Source of the DNA: Pelagibius sp964472095
GTDB taxonomy: Bacteria > Pseudomonadota > Alphaproteobacteria > Kiloniellales > Kiloniellaceae
Direction: 5' to 3'
Assembly (NCBI GenBank): GCA_964472095.1
Contig: CAYYIV010000009.1
Coordinates: 62,001 to 126,000 of the forward strand
Length of the DNA stretch: 64,000 nucleotides
The position numbers and the translations under genes were made by a program. Shown here piece by piece: positions 52,514 through 61,473 of this stretch; positions within the stretch are counted from its first letter, which is position 1, and each line of letters opens with the position of its first letter. A model generated the notes under the pieces. It made no database searches. It worked only from the letters and a program-made list of their open reading frames with translations, and had not been told where the DNA came from.

Positions 52514-53497
52514 ATGACAGTCCTGGTTACCGGCAGCGCCGGCCATCTTGGCGAGGCGTTGGCACGCACCCTGGCGGACCGGGGCCGGGAGGTCGTCGGC
52601 CTCGACGTCCTCGCCTCGCGCCATACCCGCCATGTCGGCTCCATCGTCGACCGCGCTTTCGTGCAGGCCTGCCTGCGCGGCGTGACGACGGTCTACCATG
52701 CGGCCACCCTGCACAAGCCGCATGTCGCCACCCACAGCCGCCAGGACTTCATCGATACCAACATCACCGGCACGCTGAACCTGCTGGAAGAATCGGTGAA
52801 TGCCGGCGTCGAGGCTTTCGTCTTCACCAGCACGACCAGCGTCTTCGGCGATGCCCTGGTGCCGCCGTCCGGAGCGCCGGCGGCCTGGGTGACCGAGGAG
52901 GTTGCGCCGATCCCCAAGAACATCTACGGCGTGACCAAGTCGGCGGCGGAGGATCTCTGCCAGCTGTTCCACCGGCGCTTCGGGCTGCCCGCGATCGTGC
53001 TGCGCACCTCGCGCTTCTTTCCCGAGCCGGACGACAGCAAGGCGCTGCGGGAGAACTATGCCGACGCCAACGTGAAGGTGAACGAGTATCTCGCCCGGCG
53101 GGTCGATATCGAGGACGTGGCAGACGCCCATCTGCTGGCGGCGGAAAGGGCGCAGGCCATCGGCTTCGGCCGCTACATCGTCAGCGCCACCACGCCTTTC
53201 GAGCCGCAGGATATGGCGGCGCTGCGGGGCGATGCGCCCGCGGTGGTGCGCCGCCGCGTACCGTCCTACGACGTCGTCTATGCCGAGCGCGGCTGGCGTA
53301 TGTTCCCCGGCATCGACCGGGTCTACGTGAACGCCAGGGCGCGGGAGGAACTGGGCTGGCAGCCGCGCTATGACTTCAACCATGTCATCGCGTGCCTGCG
53401 CGCCGGGGAGGATCCGCGCAGCCCGCTGGCGCGGTCGGTCGGCGCCAAGGGCTACCATGCGGAGGCCTTCACCGAGGGGCCCTATCCGGTGGACTGA
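52514..53497 (+). CDS. NAD-dependent epimerase/dehydratase (extended SDR)
   Basis: This 327-residue extended short-chain dehydrogenase has the NAD loop VLVTGSAGHLGEAL at the N-terminus (GxxGxxG), the acidic D31 (VVGLDVLASR) that favours NAD over NADP, and the catalytic pair in NIYGVTKSAAEDL (Y138, K142). FVFTSTTSVFGDALVPP holds the Ser/Thr. DIEDVADAHLLAAERAQAIG and RVYVNARAREELGWQPRYDF complete the fold. It probably acts on a nucleotide sugar or related polyol, but the exact substrate is not evident. The much longer upstream open frame (51764) is not coding. Confidence 0.88.
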   Translation: MTVLVTGSAGHLGEALARTLADRGREVVGLDVLASRHTRHVGSIVDRAFVQACLRGVTTVYHAATLHKPHVATHSRQDFIDTNITGTLNLLEESVNAGVEAFVFTSTTSVFGDALVPPSGAPAAWVTEEVAPIPKNIYGVTKSAAEDLCQLFHRRFGLPAIVLRTSRFFPEPDDSKALRENYADANVKVNEYLARRVDIEDVADAHLLAAERAQAIGFGRYIVSATTPFEPQDMAALRGDAPAVVRRRVPSYDVVYAERGWRMFPGIDRVYVNARAREELGWQPRYDFNHVIACLRAGEDPRSPLARSVGAKGYHAEAFTEGPYPVD

Positions 53498-53579
53498 GCC
53501 TCGGTTTTCCCGCTTTCGCTTGCCCGGCAAAGCTGCCAGATAGGGGCGAGCGTCTTTCTTCCCGCCCGGAGCCCCTTCG

Positions 53580-54758
53580 TTGCGCAGCTTCGATGTCATC
53601 ATCCTCGGCGCCGGGGCGGCCGGCCTGATGGCCGCCATCGAGGCCGGCAAGCGCGGCCGCTCGGTGCTGGTGCTGGAGAAGTCGGCCAAGCCGGCGGAGA
53701 AGATCCGCATCTCCGGCGGCGGGCGCTGCAATTTTACCAACCTGCACTGCTCGCCGGCGAACTTCCTCTCGCAGAATCCGCGTTTCTGCGTCTCGGCCCT
53801 GAAGCGCTATACCCAGCACGACTTCATTGCCCTGGTCGACTCCCACGGCATCGCTTGGCACGAGAAGACCCTCGGCCAGCTGTTCTGCGACGGTTCCTCG
53901 CAGGAGATCATCGACATGCTGCTCGGCGCCTGCGCCGCCGCCGGCACCGTGCTGCAGACGGATACGACGACCCTGCACCTCGAGAAGCGGGACGATCGCT
54001 TCCACCTCGCGACCAACCGCGGCGAATACGACGCTGCTTCCCTGGTCGTCGCCACCGGCGGCCCCTCGATCCCCAAGATGGGCGCCAGCGGATTCGCCTA
54101 CGATCTGGCGCGACATTTCGGCCTCAAGGTGGTGACACCGCGCCCGGCCCTGGTGCCGCTGACCTTCGATCCGGTCGTGCTCGAGAAGTTGCGGACCTTG
54201 AGCGGCGTCGCGACCGAGGCGGTGGTGAGCTGCGGCAAGGCGCGTTTCCGCGAGGCGCTGCTGTTCACCCACCGGGGCTTGAGCGGCCCGGCCATTCTGC
54301 AGATCTCCTCCTACTGGTCGCCGGGGCAGGAGATTTCGGTCGACCTGCTGCCCGGCCGCGATGCCTTCGACCTGCTGCGCGCCGCGCGGGCCGAGAGGCC
54401 GAAGCAGGAGCTGCACAACGTTCTCGCCGAGCTGTTGCCGCGGCGCCTTGCGCTGATGCTCTGCACCGAGGCCGGCATCGACGGTCGTCTCGCCGACCTC
54501 TCCGACAAGACGCTGCGTAACGTGGCGCGGTTGCTGAACGACTGGCGCCTGAAGCCTGGCGGCAGCGAGGGCTTCCGCACCGCCGAGGTAACCGCCGGCG
54601 GCGTGGATACCGACGAGATCTCCTCGAAGTCTTTCGAGGCCAAACGCGTTCCCGGTCTCACCTTCATCGGCGAGTGCCTCGACGTTACCGGCTGGCTCGG
54701 CGGCTTCAATTTCCAGTGGGCCTGGTCCTCCGGCCACGCGGCGGGGCAGTTCGTGTAG
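53580..54758 (+). CDS. HI0933 family flavoprotein (NAD(P)/FAD oxidoreductase)
   Basis: This 392-residue FAD protein is of the HI0933/BaiN-like family. The dinucleotide loop is ILGAGAAGLMAAIEAGKRGR. The family signature KIRISGGGRCNFTNLHCSP follows. Then LVVATGGPSIPKMGASGFAY, LLFTHRGLSGPAILQISSYW and the C-terminal LTFIGECLDVTGWLGGFNFQ appear. Reductase activity on steroid or other enones is known for BaiN; the natural substrate here is unknown. The start is TTG 53580 (TTGCGCAGC), since no ATG lies before the FAD loop. It is followed by pgk after 92 bases. Confidence 0.92.
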   Translation: MRSFDVIILGAGAAGLMAAIEAGKRGRSVLVLEKSAKPAEKIRISGGGRCNFTNLHCSPANFLSQNPRFCVSALKRYTQHDFIALVDSHGIAWHEKTLGQLFCDGSSQEIIDMLLGACAAAGTVLQTDTTTLHLEKRDDRFHLATNRGEYDAASLVVATGGPSIPKMGASGFAYDLARHFGLKVVTPRPALVPLTFDPVVLEKLRTLSGVATEAVVSCGKARFREALLFTHRGLSGPAILQISSYWSPGQEISVDLLPGRDAFDLLRAARAERPKQELHNVLAELLPRRLALMLCTEAGIDGRLADLSDKTLRNVARLLNDWRLKPGGSEGFRTAEVTAGGVDTDEISSKSFEAKRVPGLTFIGECLDVTGWLGGFNFQWAWSSGHAAGQFV

Positions 54759-54850
54759 GACTTTAGAACACAGCCTTGCCGCTTGCCGCCGCGCCGCCTT
54801 TTGGCGACACTCCTGCCCCGCCTTTTGCCTCCCAATATCGCGAGACCGAG

Positions 54851-56050
54851 ATGCCGAAGTTCAACACCCTCGACGACCTCGACGTGGCCGGCAAGACCGT
54901 GCTGGTGCGCGTCGACTTCAACGTCCCGATGTCCGGGGGCAAGGTGACCGACGCGACGCGCCTGGAGCGCGCGGTGCCGACCGTCCGGGACCTCACGCGG
55001 AAGGGAGCGAAGGTGCTGCTGCTCTCGCACTTCGGCCGGCCCAAGGGCAAGCCGAACCCGGAGATGTCGCTGAAGCCGCTGGCCGGAGCCTTTGCCAAGG
55101 TGCTGGGCCAGGAGGTCGCCTTCGCGGAAGACTGCATCGGCGCGAAGGCGGAGAAGGTGGCGTCGAGCCTGAAGGACGGCGGAGTCGCCTTGCTGGAGAA
55201 CCTGCGCTTCCACGCCGGGGAGGAGGCCAACGACGAAGGCTTTTCCGAGGCGCTGGCCGCCCTCGGCGGTGCTTACGTGAACGACGCCTTCTCGGCGGCG
55301 CACCGCGCCCACGCCTCGACCGAAGGCATCGCCCGCCTGCTGCCCTCGGCTGCCGGGCGGCTCATGCAGGCGGAGCTGGAACATCTCGCTGCTGCTCTCG
55401 AAAAGCCCAGCCGCCCGCTGGCCGCCATCGTCGGCGGCGCCAAGATCTCCAGCAAGCTCGACCTGCTCGGCAACCTGGTGGCCAAGGTTGACATGCTGGT
55501 GATCGGCGGCGGCATGGCCAATACTTTCCTCAACGCCGTCGGCGTGAAAGTGGGCAAGTCGCTCTGCGAGCACGACATGGCCCGCACGGCCAGGGAGATT
55601 TTGGAGAAGGCCAAGGCTGCCGGCTGCGACGTGGTGCTGCCGACCGACGCCGTCGTGGCGGCGGAGTTCAAGGCCGGCGCGCCCAGCGAAGTCGTCTCGG
55701 TGAAAGCAGTGCCGCAGGACAAGATGATCCTCGACGTCGGCCCAGCGACCGCCGAGCACCTGACGAAGCGTCTCGCAACCTGCGCGACGCTGGTGTGGAA
55801 CGGCCCGCTCGGCGCCTTCGAGATCGAGCCCTTCGACAAGGCGACCAACAGCGTCGCCCAGGCTGCTGCCAAGCTGACGAAGGACGGCAAGCTGCTGACC
55901 GTGGCCGGCGGCGGCGACACCGTGGCGGCGCTCGCCCATGCCGGCGTGCTGGAGGACTTCTCTTACGTCTCGACCGCCGGCGGCGCCTTCCTCGAATGGC
56001 TAGAAGGCAAGACTCTGCCGGGGGTCAAGGCCCTGGAAGACGCGGCCTGA
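54851..56050 (+). CDS. pgk: Phosphoglycerate kinase
   Basis: Pgk transfers the acyl phosphate of 1,3-bisphosphoglycerate to ADP. It has 399 residues, near the usual 390-400. VLVRVDFNVPMSGGKVTDAT is the N-domain signature, followed by VLLLSHFGRPKGKPNPEMSL. The catalytic Lys-rich and nucleotide segments include VGGAKISSKLDLLGNLVAKV and MLVIGGGMANTFLNAVGVKV. ATLVWNGPLGAFEIEPFDKA and LTVAGGGDTVAALAHAGVLE complete the set. ATG 54851 was chosen over an in-frame start at 54776. It is monocistronic here, without gap or fba neighbours. Confidence 0.97.
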   Translation: MPKFNTLDDLDVAGKTVLVRVDFNVPMSGGKVTDATRLERAVPTVRDLTRKGAKVLLLSHFGRPKGKPNPEMSLKPLAGAFAKVLGQEVAFAEDCIGAKAEKVASSLKDGGVALLENLRFHAGEEANDEGFSEALAALGGAYVNDAFSAAHRAHASTEGIARLLPSAAGRLMQAELEHLAAALEKPSRPLAAIVGGAKISSKLDLLGNLVAKVDMLVIGGGMANTFLNAVGVKVGKSLCEHDMARTAREILEKAKAAGCDVVLPTDAVVAAEFKAGAPSEVVSVKAVPQDKMILDVGPATAEHLTKRLATCATLVWNGPLGAFEIEPFDKATNSVAQAAAKLTKDGKLLTVAGGGDTVAALAHAGVLEDFSYVSTAGGAFLEWLEGKTLPGVKALEDAA

Positions 56051-56057
56051 AGTTGTT

Positions 56058-56684
56058 CTAGCTCAGCCGCGCCGTGAGGATTTTCAACCCCGCCGCGGCG
56101 AAGGCGACGGCGAAGACCGCCTCGAACCAGCGGCGCAGCTTTGCGTAGCCGGCGGTCAGCGGCGGGCTGGAGAACAGCAGCGCATAGCCGTGGAACAGCA
56201 GCAGGCTCTGCAGGCCGACAGCGAGGATGACTAGCGCCAGGGTGGCGGGTGACGATCCCACGGGCACGCCGACGGCATAGAGTGCGCCGAAGAACAGGAT
56301 CGCCTTGGGGTTGGTCAGGTGCAGGACGAGCCCGCGCCGGTAGGCGCTCTTGAGAGTCGGTGTCTTGATGCTCGCCGTCTGCAGGTCGCCGGGCGCGAGG
56401 GCCGAGCGTGCCGACTTCAAGGCCAGGAACAGCAGGTAGCCGGCGCCGGCGTAGCGCATGATCTCGAAGGCCCAGGTATTGGCGAGCATGACGGCGCTGA
56501 GGCCCGCCGCCGCGGCGACCGACCAGGTCAGGGAGCCGGTGGTGACGCCGGCGGCCAGCGCCAGGCCGAAGCGCCGGCCGGAGGCCATGGAGGTGCCGGC
56601 GATGGCCAGGGTCGCGGGGCCGGGGCTCGCGGTGGCGACGAGCGCAGCCAGCAGGATGAGGGCGAGGTTGACGTCGGCGATCAT
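56058..56684 (-). CDS. LysE/RhtB family amino acid exporter
   Basis: This 208-residue inner-membrane exporter is of the LysE superfamily, with six membrane segments. The family motif near the N-terminus is LVATASPGPATLAIAGTSMA (SPGP). GRRFGLALAAGVTTGSLTW follows, and RRGLVLHLTNPKAILFFGAL (the NPK motif) is diagnostic. Substrates in the family include Lys, Arg, Thr, homoserine and cysteine pathway intermediates. It is convergent with pgk (7 bases) and shares the strand with the downstream-coordinate oxygenase gene, from which it is separated by 19 bases. Confidence 0.92.
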   Translation of the reverse strand: MIADVNLALILLAALVATASPGPATLAIAGTSMASGRRFGLALAAGVTTGSLTWSVAAAAGLSAVMLANTWAFEIMRYAGAGYLLFLALKSARSALAPGDLQTASIKTPTLKSAYRRGLVLHLTNPKAILFFGALYAVGVPVGSSPATLALVILAVGLQSLLLFHGYALLFSSPPLTAGYAKLRRWFEAVFAVAFAAAGLKILTARLS

Positions 56685-56703
56685 CGGTCTCTCTCGATCG
56701 GGG

Positions 56704-57906
56704 TCACGCGATGGCGCGCATCGCCTTCATGTTCCGGATCAGCTCGGCGACGGCGGCTTCCGACATCTCCGGGAACTGCTTCTTCAGGGTGGCAACGGTT
56801 ACGCTGTCGCGGCCCATGATGAAGCGCACCTGGGTCGCGATGTCGCGCGGCACCTCGACGTGCTGCTTGCCGTCGGTAAGGATCGGGCGGCCGTTCTGCT
56901 GTACCACGCGCACGGTCTTGCTGACGCGGTAGCTCTCGCCGTCGCCCTGCGGCTCCGGTCCAGGCGCGCTGTCGAGGCGGCTTTCCAGGTCGTAGCTCTT
57001 GAACGCGTAGGGCCAGGCCTTGACGGCATTCACGGCTGCCTGCTGTGCTGCCTTGGAGGCGAGGATCTCCTCGACTTTCCTGCCCATCTGCTTCAGCAGT
57101 TTGGCGAGCGCCGGGCCGTCGGCCCTGTGCGGCAGGTCGGCGCGCAGCGCCGCGTCCTGCACCGCCGCCTCCCAGATGATGCCCAGGAGGTCGAGTGGCT
57201 TCGGCAGAGTGACGCCGAAGGCGATGTGCAGCGCGCCGTTCTCGGAAGCCAGGGCATCGTGGTAGCGGCCGCGCGGGATGTAGAGCAGGTCGCCCGGCTG
57301 CATGCGTGCCTGCTCGGCCACCTTGCCGGCGCGGCGTTCGCGCTCGGCATCGCCGAACTGGAACCTCGGGTGGTTGATCGGCGTATCCTCGCGGTTCTCG
57401 TAGATGTTCCACACCTTCTCGCCGTGGCAGTGCACGGCGAAGACTTCGTGCACGTCGCAGTGCGGCCCGAAGGCCTGGCGCTGCGCCATGGAAAAGTAGA
57501 GGTTGGCCTGGCTGCGGCCGCCGGTGGCCTCCTGCAGCTCGTTGGCGAGCCGGCGCACGCCGGGAGCCAACGCGTCGATGTCGTTGAGGATGACCGAAGC
57601 GCCCTTGCCGATCCAGTCCTGCACCAGGTCCGGATCGGGCCGCAGAGCGCTGCCGTCGCCGCCGAGGGCCAGGGTCCGCGCGCAGTAATCGGGCACCGGC
57701 ACGGGATTGCGGTCGACGAAGAGCTTCAGGGTTTGCGGCGACCAGACGGAGGTCATCGACATCAGGGCATTGAGGTCGCCGAGCGTCATGATGGCTGCCG
57801 TGCGCTCGGCCGAGCCCTTCACGTGCAGATGCTGCTTGCCGAAGTAGTCCCGGAAGAAGGTCTCGGCGTCGAGCGGGGCGAGCAGGCTGTCGAAGAGGGT
57901 GGTCAT
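56704..57906 (-). CDS. JmjC/cupin-type 2-oxoglutarate oxygenase
   Basis: This 400-residue protein is of the cupin_4 JmjC family that includes ribosomal oxygenases (E. coli RoxA/YcfD hydroxylates L16). The Fe(II)-binding triad appears as H149 and D151 in FGPHCDVHEVFAVHCHGEKV, and H216 in YIPRGRYHDAL. N-terminal FFRDYFGKQHLHVKGSAERT and VQDWIGKGASVILNDIDALA are also family features. The C-terminal helical region (about 300-400) resembles the dimerisation and wing domain. The natural protein substrate is not known for this branch. ATG 57906 was chosen; a frame upstream extends to 57948. Confidence 0.9.
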   Translation of the reverse strand: MTTLFDSLLAPLDAETFFRDYFGKQHLHVKGSAERTAAIMTLGDLNALMSMTSVWSPQTLKLFVDRNPVPVPDYCARTLALGGDGSALRPDPDLVQDWIGKGASVILNDIDALAPGVRRLANELQEATGGRSQANLYFSMAQRQAFGPHCDVHEVFAVHCHGEKVWNIYENREDTPINHPRFQFGDAERERRAGKVAEQARMQPGDLLYIPRGRYHDALASENGALHIAFGVTLPKPLDLLGIIWEAAVQDAALRADLPHRADGPALAKLLKQMGRKVEEILASKAAQQAAVNAVKAWPYAFKSYDLESRLDSAPGPEPQGDGESYRVSKTVRVVQQNGRPILTDGKQHVEVPRDIATQVRFIMGRDSVTVATLKKQFPEMSEAAVAELIRNMKAMRAIA

Positions 57907-57979
57907 CCGCCGTCTCAAGAAAGGGGCGCTGTTTCCGGTATAGGTCACGCCCCCGGCGCGCGCAAGGCTGGCACCCGCG

Positions 57980-58336
57980 TCAGAACAGCGCCCGGCCCAG
58001 GGTGATCAGCACCAGGGCGCCGGCGCCGGCGGCGACACCGAGGCCGACGTTGCGCCGGGTCAGGAAAAAGATCGCCAGGGCGATCGCGGCGCCGGCGATG
58101 CGGTCCGCCGTTGCCGTATCCGCCAGGGGCCCGTTGGGCAGCAGGATCATGCGCGAGATGAGGCCCGCCAGCATGGCATAGGCGACGCAGGCGACCCATT
58201 CGAAGAGCCGGCTGCCGGCATCGATGCGTCCGGAGAGGGCGACGCCGAGGGCGCGCCAGAAATAGGTCGCCAGCGCAGCGACGGTCATCAGCAGGTAGGG
58301 CCACCAGGGCCCGACGCCGAGATCCTGCTCAAGCAT
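57980..58336 (-). CDS. AzlD family amino acid exporter subunit (second copy)
   Basis: This 118-residue AzlD-family membrane protein has WWPYLLMTVAALATYFWRAL (conserved TYxxR pattern), GVALSGRIDAGSRLFEWVAC, AYAMLAGLISRMILLPNGPL and LTRRNVGLGVAAGAGALVLI. It overlaps the AzlC-type gene by 8 bases and is downstream of it on the minus strand. The pair is clearly different in sequence from the azlCD pair at 27338-28364, so this is an independent exporter, not a recent duplicate. Confidence 0.88.
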   Translation of the reverse strand: MLEQDLGVGPWWPYLLMTVAALATYFWRALGVALSGRIDAGSRLFEWVACVAYAMLAGLISRMILLPNGPLADTATADRIAGAAIALAIFFLTRRNVGLGVAAGAGALVLITLGRALF

Positions 58337-59123
58337 CGCCGCCCTCGCGGGCTTTGCGCGGCAGCACCAGGTCGGCGGCGAAGGCGATGGAACCGGCCAG
58401 CACGCCGGTGATCAGCAGCCCCCAGTCGGGCGACACCAGGTGCAGCAGCGGGCCCAGCAGGGCACCGACGACCAGCGCCAGGATGCGCGCGCGGTGGCGG
58501 GCGTCGGCCACGAAGACCAGCATGAAGTAGATAGGGTTGAGGAACACCAGACCGAGGGTCACGAATCCAGGCAGCAGGCCGGCGAGGTAGAAGCCGATCG
58601 CGGTGGTCACCAGGCACATCGACCACAGAGTGGTGCCGAAGCCGGCGAAGTAGGGCAGGCGGTGGGCCGGCTGCAGCGTCGGGCAGACCCGCATGCCGGC
58701 CGCCCAGGCGGTGACCGCCACGTAGTGGGAGAAGAGGTAGTAGCGCCAGGCCGGCGTGCCGCGCACCCTCAGATAGGGCATCAGCGCGACGGTCATCGGC
58801 AGCAGGCGTGCGTTGGTCATGGCCACCGCCGCGGCCACGAGAAAGAGGGAGCCGCCGAGGGTGTAGAGCTCGATCACCACGATCTGGCCGGGCAGGGCCC
58901 AGCCGGTGAAGGTGGAGAACAGACCGAACCAGACGTCGAGCCCGGCGCCGTGCACCAGGGATCCGAAGCCGACATACGAGGCGCCGAGCACCAGCATCGG
59001 CACGCCGAAGGCATCGCGCAGGCCGCGCAGCGCCGCTTCGCTTGGGGAGGCGAGGCGCCCGGCAGCTTGACTCCGGCCTTGAATGGGATCGGCACCTGGC
59101 GGGGAAGGCTGGTGGGCGGTCAT
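58329..59123 (-). CDS. AzlC family amino acid exporter subunit (second copy)
   Basis: This 264-residue AzlC-family protein has LRDAFGVPMLVLGASYVGFG, the conserved FTGWALPGQIVVIELYTLGG and AVAMTNARLLPMTVALMPYL segments, and further membrane spans with LYYLFSHYVAVTAWA-like sequence (WRYYLFSHYVAVTAWAAGM). The Q-I-V-V-x-E motif in span two corresponds to SQFVAVE in other AzlC proteins. The N-terminal 30 residues are Pro/Ser-rich and non-conserved. Like the first pair it should export a branched-chain or related amino acid. No regulator is adjacent. Confidence 0.88.
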   Translation of the reverse strand: MTAHQPSPPGADPIQGRSQAAGRLASPSEAALRGLRDAFGVPMLVLGASYVGFGSLVHGAGLDVWFGLFSTFTGWALPGQIVVIELYTLGGSLFLVAAAVAMTNARLLPMTVALMPYLRVRGTPAWRYYLFSHYVAVTAWAAGMRVCPTLQPAHRLPYFAGFGTTLWSMCLVTTAIGFYLAGLLPGFVTLGLVFLNPIYFMLVFVADARHRARILALVVGALLGPLLHLVSPDWGLLITGVLAGSIAFAADLVLPRKAREGGDA

Positions 59124-59579
59124 CGGCCCAAGGCTAGCGGCGCCGCGGCGGCGCGGCCAGCCGCTAATCCGGCAAGGCAGCCATGCGGTACCATGGCGGC
59201 TAACGGTCTCGATCGCTGCTTACCGACACACGTTAAAATTGCCTAGAATTATTCCACTATCGGGGCGAGAATACGCGTAAAGCTAGCAGCAGAATAACGT
59301 CCGCACCAGGAAATTGAGTGGCACTGCAGCCGATGGATGGATACGGGGACGAGGGAGCCATGTTCTGCAGAGGCCGGATGCCCGGCCAGGAGTGTGTGTG
59401 TTTGAGGACAGATGGGTGCCGTGCAGACCGTTGGACTCCTGCGTGCCATCACACGATACCGTAACCGCACTCGTCGCCCGCCGCTGCTCTTGCAGAAGGC
59501 CTGCGGCTGCGCCGCCGCAGTGTCGCGCGACCTCGCCGCTTTTCGACCATACCGCCACGATGTGTCGCGGGAGACTCCC
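59124..59579. other. 456-base intergenic region upstream of the three-PAS kinase
   Basis: This divergent gap holds a moderate plus-strand promoter: TTACCG (59220-59225) and TAGAAT (59244-59249), 18 bases apart, in an AT-rich patch at about 59225-59265. An in-frame extension of the kinase gene from 59412 is Arg/Cys-rich and unlike a coding N-terminus. If the promoter is real, the kinase message has a leader of about 320 bases. I see no RNA family or repeat in it. Confidence 0.4.
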
Positions 59580-61460
59580 ATGAAGCCGAGATATCTCAGT
59601 CGCGAAGCTCATTTCGGCGCTCTGCTGGAGGCGGCGCCGGACGGTGTGGTGATTGCCGACGGCGACGGGCGCATCGTGCTGGTGAACGCACAGACCGAGC
59701 GCCTGTTCGGCTATGCGCGCGACAGCCTCGTTGGCCGGTCTCTGACCCTCCTGATGCCTGAACGCTTCCACCGGGCCCATGAGGAGGGCCTGAAGCGGGT
59801 GGCCGCCGGCGGCGAACAGCGGGTGATCGGCCACGCAGTCGAACTGGTCGGCCGCCGCCAGGACGGCACGGAATTTCCGCTCGAGCTGTCGCTGGCCAGC
59901 ACCATCGTCGACCAGCAGGTGCAGTTCACCGGTATCCTGCGCGACGTCAGCGAGCGCAAGGCGAACGAACAGCGTCTGCTTGATCGAGAGGCGCGGCTCG
60001 GCGCGGTCCTGGAGGCGGCACCGGATGCCATCGTCATCATCGACGGCGAGGGCCGCATCGTGCTGGTGAACGCCCAGACCGAGCGCCTCTTTGGCTATGC
60101 GCGCAACGGCCTCGTCGGCCAGCGGATCGAACTGCTGGTGCCGGAGCGGTTCCGCGAGCGCCACGCCGGCCACCGGCACGACTTCTTTGCGGCGCCGCGC
60201 GTGCGCTCCATGGGCGAAGGGCTGGATCTGGCCGGCCGCCGCTCGGACGGCAGCGAGTTTCCGGTCGCCATCAGCTTGAGCCCGGTCGACACCTCCGAAG
60301 GCGCGCTCACCATCGCGGCCATCCGCGACGTCACCCACGCCAAGCAGGCCGAGCAGGCGCTGCGCGACCGCGAGACGCGGTTCCGCGCCCTGCTGGAGGC
60401 GGCGCCGGATGCCATTGTCATCGCCGACAACGACGGGCGCATCGTGTTGGTGAACGCGCAGACCGAGCGCCTGTTCGGCTACGTTCGCGACGGCCTGGTC
60501 GGCCAGCCGATCGAGATATTGGTTCCCGACCGCTTCCGCGAGCGCCACATCGGGCATCGTACGGGGTATTTCGCCGAGCCGCGCGTGCGCTCCATGGGCG
60601 AGGGGCTGGAGCTCGCCGGCCGGTGCGCCGACGGCAGCGAGTTTCCGGTCGCCATCAGCCTCAGCCCGGTGGAGACCGTGGAGGGGGCGCTGACCATCGC
60701 CGCCATCCGAGACGTCACCGAGCGCCGCAGGACCGAGCGGGAGATCCATGAGCTGAACGCCCGGCTGCTGCGGGACAACAACGAACTGGCCGCCGTCAAC
60801 CGGGAGCTCGAGGCCTTCAGCTACTCCGTCTCCCATGACCTGCGCGCGCCGCTGCGTGCGATAGACGGCTTCAGCCAGGCGCTGCTCGAGGACTGCGCCG
60901 AGCAGCTTGACGCGGCTGGGCGCGGCTATCTGACCCGCGTCCGCGCCGCTGCTCAGCGCATGGGGATGCTGATCGACGATCTCATCAAGCTGTCGCGCGT
61001 GGCCCGAGCCGACATGCACCTGCGGGATGTCGATCTGACGGCACTGGCCCAGCAGGTCGCGGAGGATCTGCGGGGTCGCGATCCGGAGCGTCCGGCGGTC
61101 TTCGCGATCGCGGAGGGGCTCACGGCGCACGGCGACGCCCGGCTGCTGCAAATCGTCCTCGAGAACCTGCTCGGCAACGCCTGGAAGTTCACGGCCGGGC
61201 GCGCGCCGGCCCGCATTGAGTTCGGCTGCGGCGAGAGTGATGGTGACGCAGTCTTCTACCTGCGAGACAACGGCGCCGGCTTCGACATGGCCTACGTCGA
61301 TCAGCTGTTCCGCGTCTTCCAGCGATTGCATGACAGCGAGAGCTTTCCCGGCACCGGCATCGGCCTCGCCACCGTGCAGCGGATCATCCACAAGCACGGC
61401 GGCCGTGTCTGGGCGATGGGCGAGGCCGGCAAGGGCGCCACCTTCTATTTTACCCTGTAG
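59580..61460 (+). CDS. Three-PAS sensor histidine kinase
   Basis: This 626-residue soluble kinase has three PAS domains in exact register (each begins with a copy of LLEAAPD, at about residues 15, 143 and 271), then a coiled-coil linker. The HisKA domain has the acceptor H419 in SVSHDLRAPLRAIDGFSQAL. The HATPase has N box IVLENLLGNAWKFTAG, G1 LRDNGAGFDMAY and G2 GTGIGLATVQRIIHKHGG. The DLRAPLR and FRVFQRLHD signatures put it with bacteriophytochrome- and Cph1-like kinases that pair with single-domain regulators. ATG 59580 follows GGGAG. No membrane segment is present. The partner regulator follows after 13 bases. Confidence 0.92.
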   Translation: MKPRYLSREAHFGALLEAAPDGVVIADGDGRIVLVNAQTERLFGYARDSLVGRSLTLLMPERFHRAHEEGLKRVAAGGEQRVIGHAVELVGRRQDGTEFPLELSLASTIVDQQVQFTGILRDVSERKANEQRLLDREARLGAVLEAAPDAIVIIDGEGRIVLVNAQTERLFGYARNGLVGQRIELLVPERFRERHAGHRHDFFAAPRVRSMGEGLDLAGRRSDGSEFPVAISLSPVDTSEGALTIAAIRDVTHAKQAEQALRDRETRFRALLEAAPDAIVIADNDGRIVLVNAQTERLFGYVRDGLVGQPIEILVPDRFRERHIGHRTGYFAEPRVRSMGEGLELAGRCADGSEFPVAISLSPVETVEGALTIAAIRDVTERRRTEREIHELNARLLRDNNELAAVNRELEAFSYSVSHDLRAPLRAIDGFSQALLEDCAEQLDAAGRGYLTRVRAAAQRMGMLIDDLIKLSRVARADMHLRDVDLTALAQQVAEDLRGRDPERPAVFAIAEGLTAHGDARLLQIVLENLLGNAWKFTAGRAPARIEFGCGESDGDAVFYLRDNGAGFDMAYVDQLFRVFQRLHDSESFPGTGIGLATVQRIIHKHGGRVWAMGEAGKGATFYFTL

Positions 61461-61473
61461 CAGAGGAAGCTTC

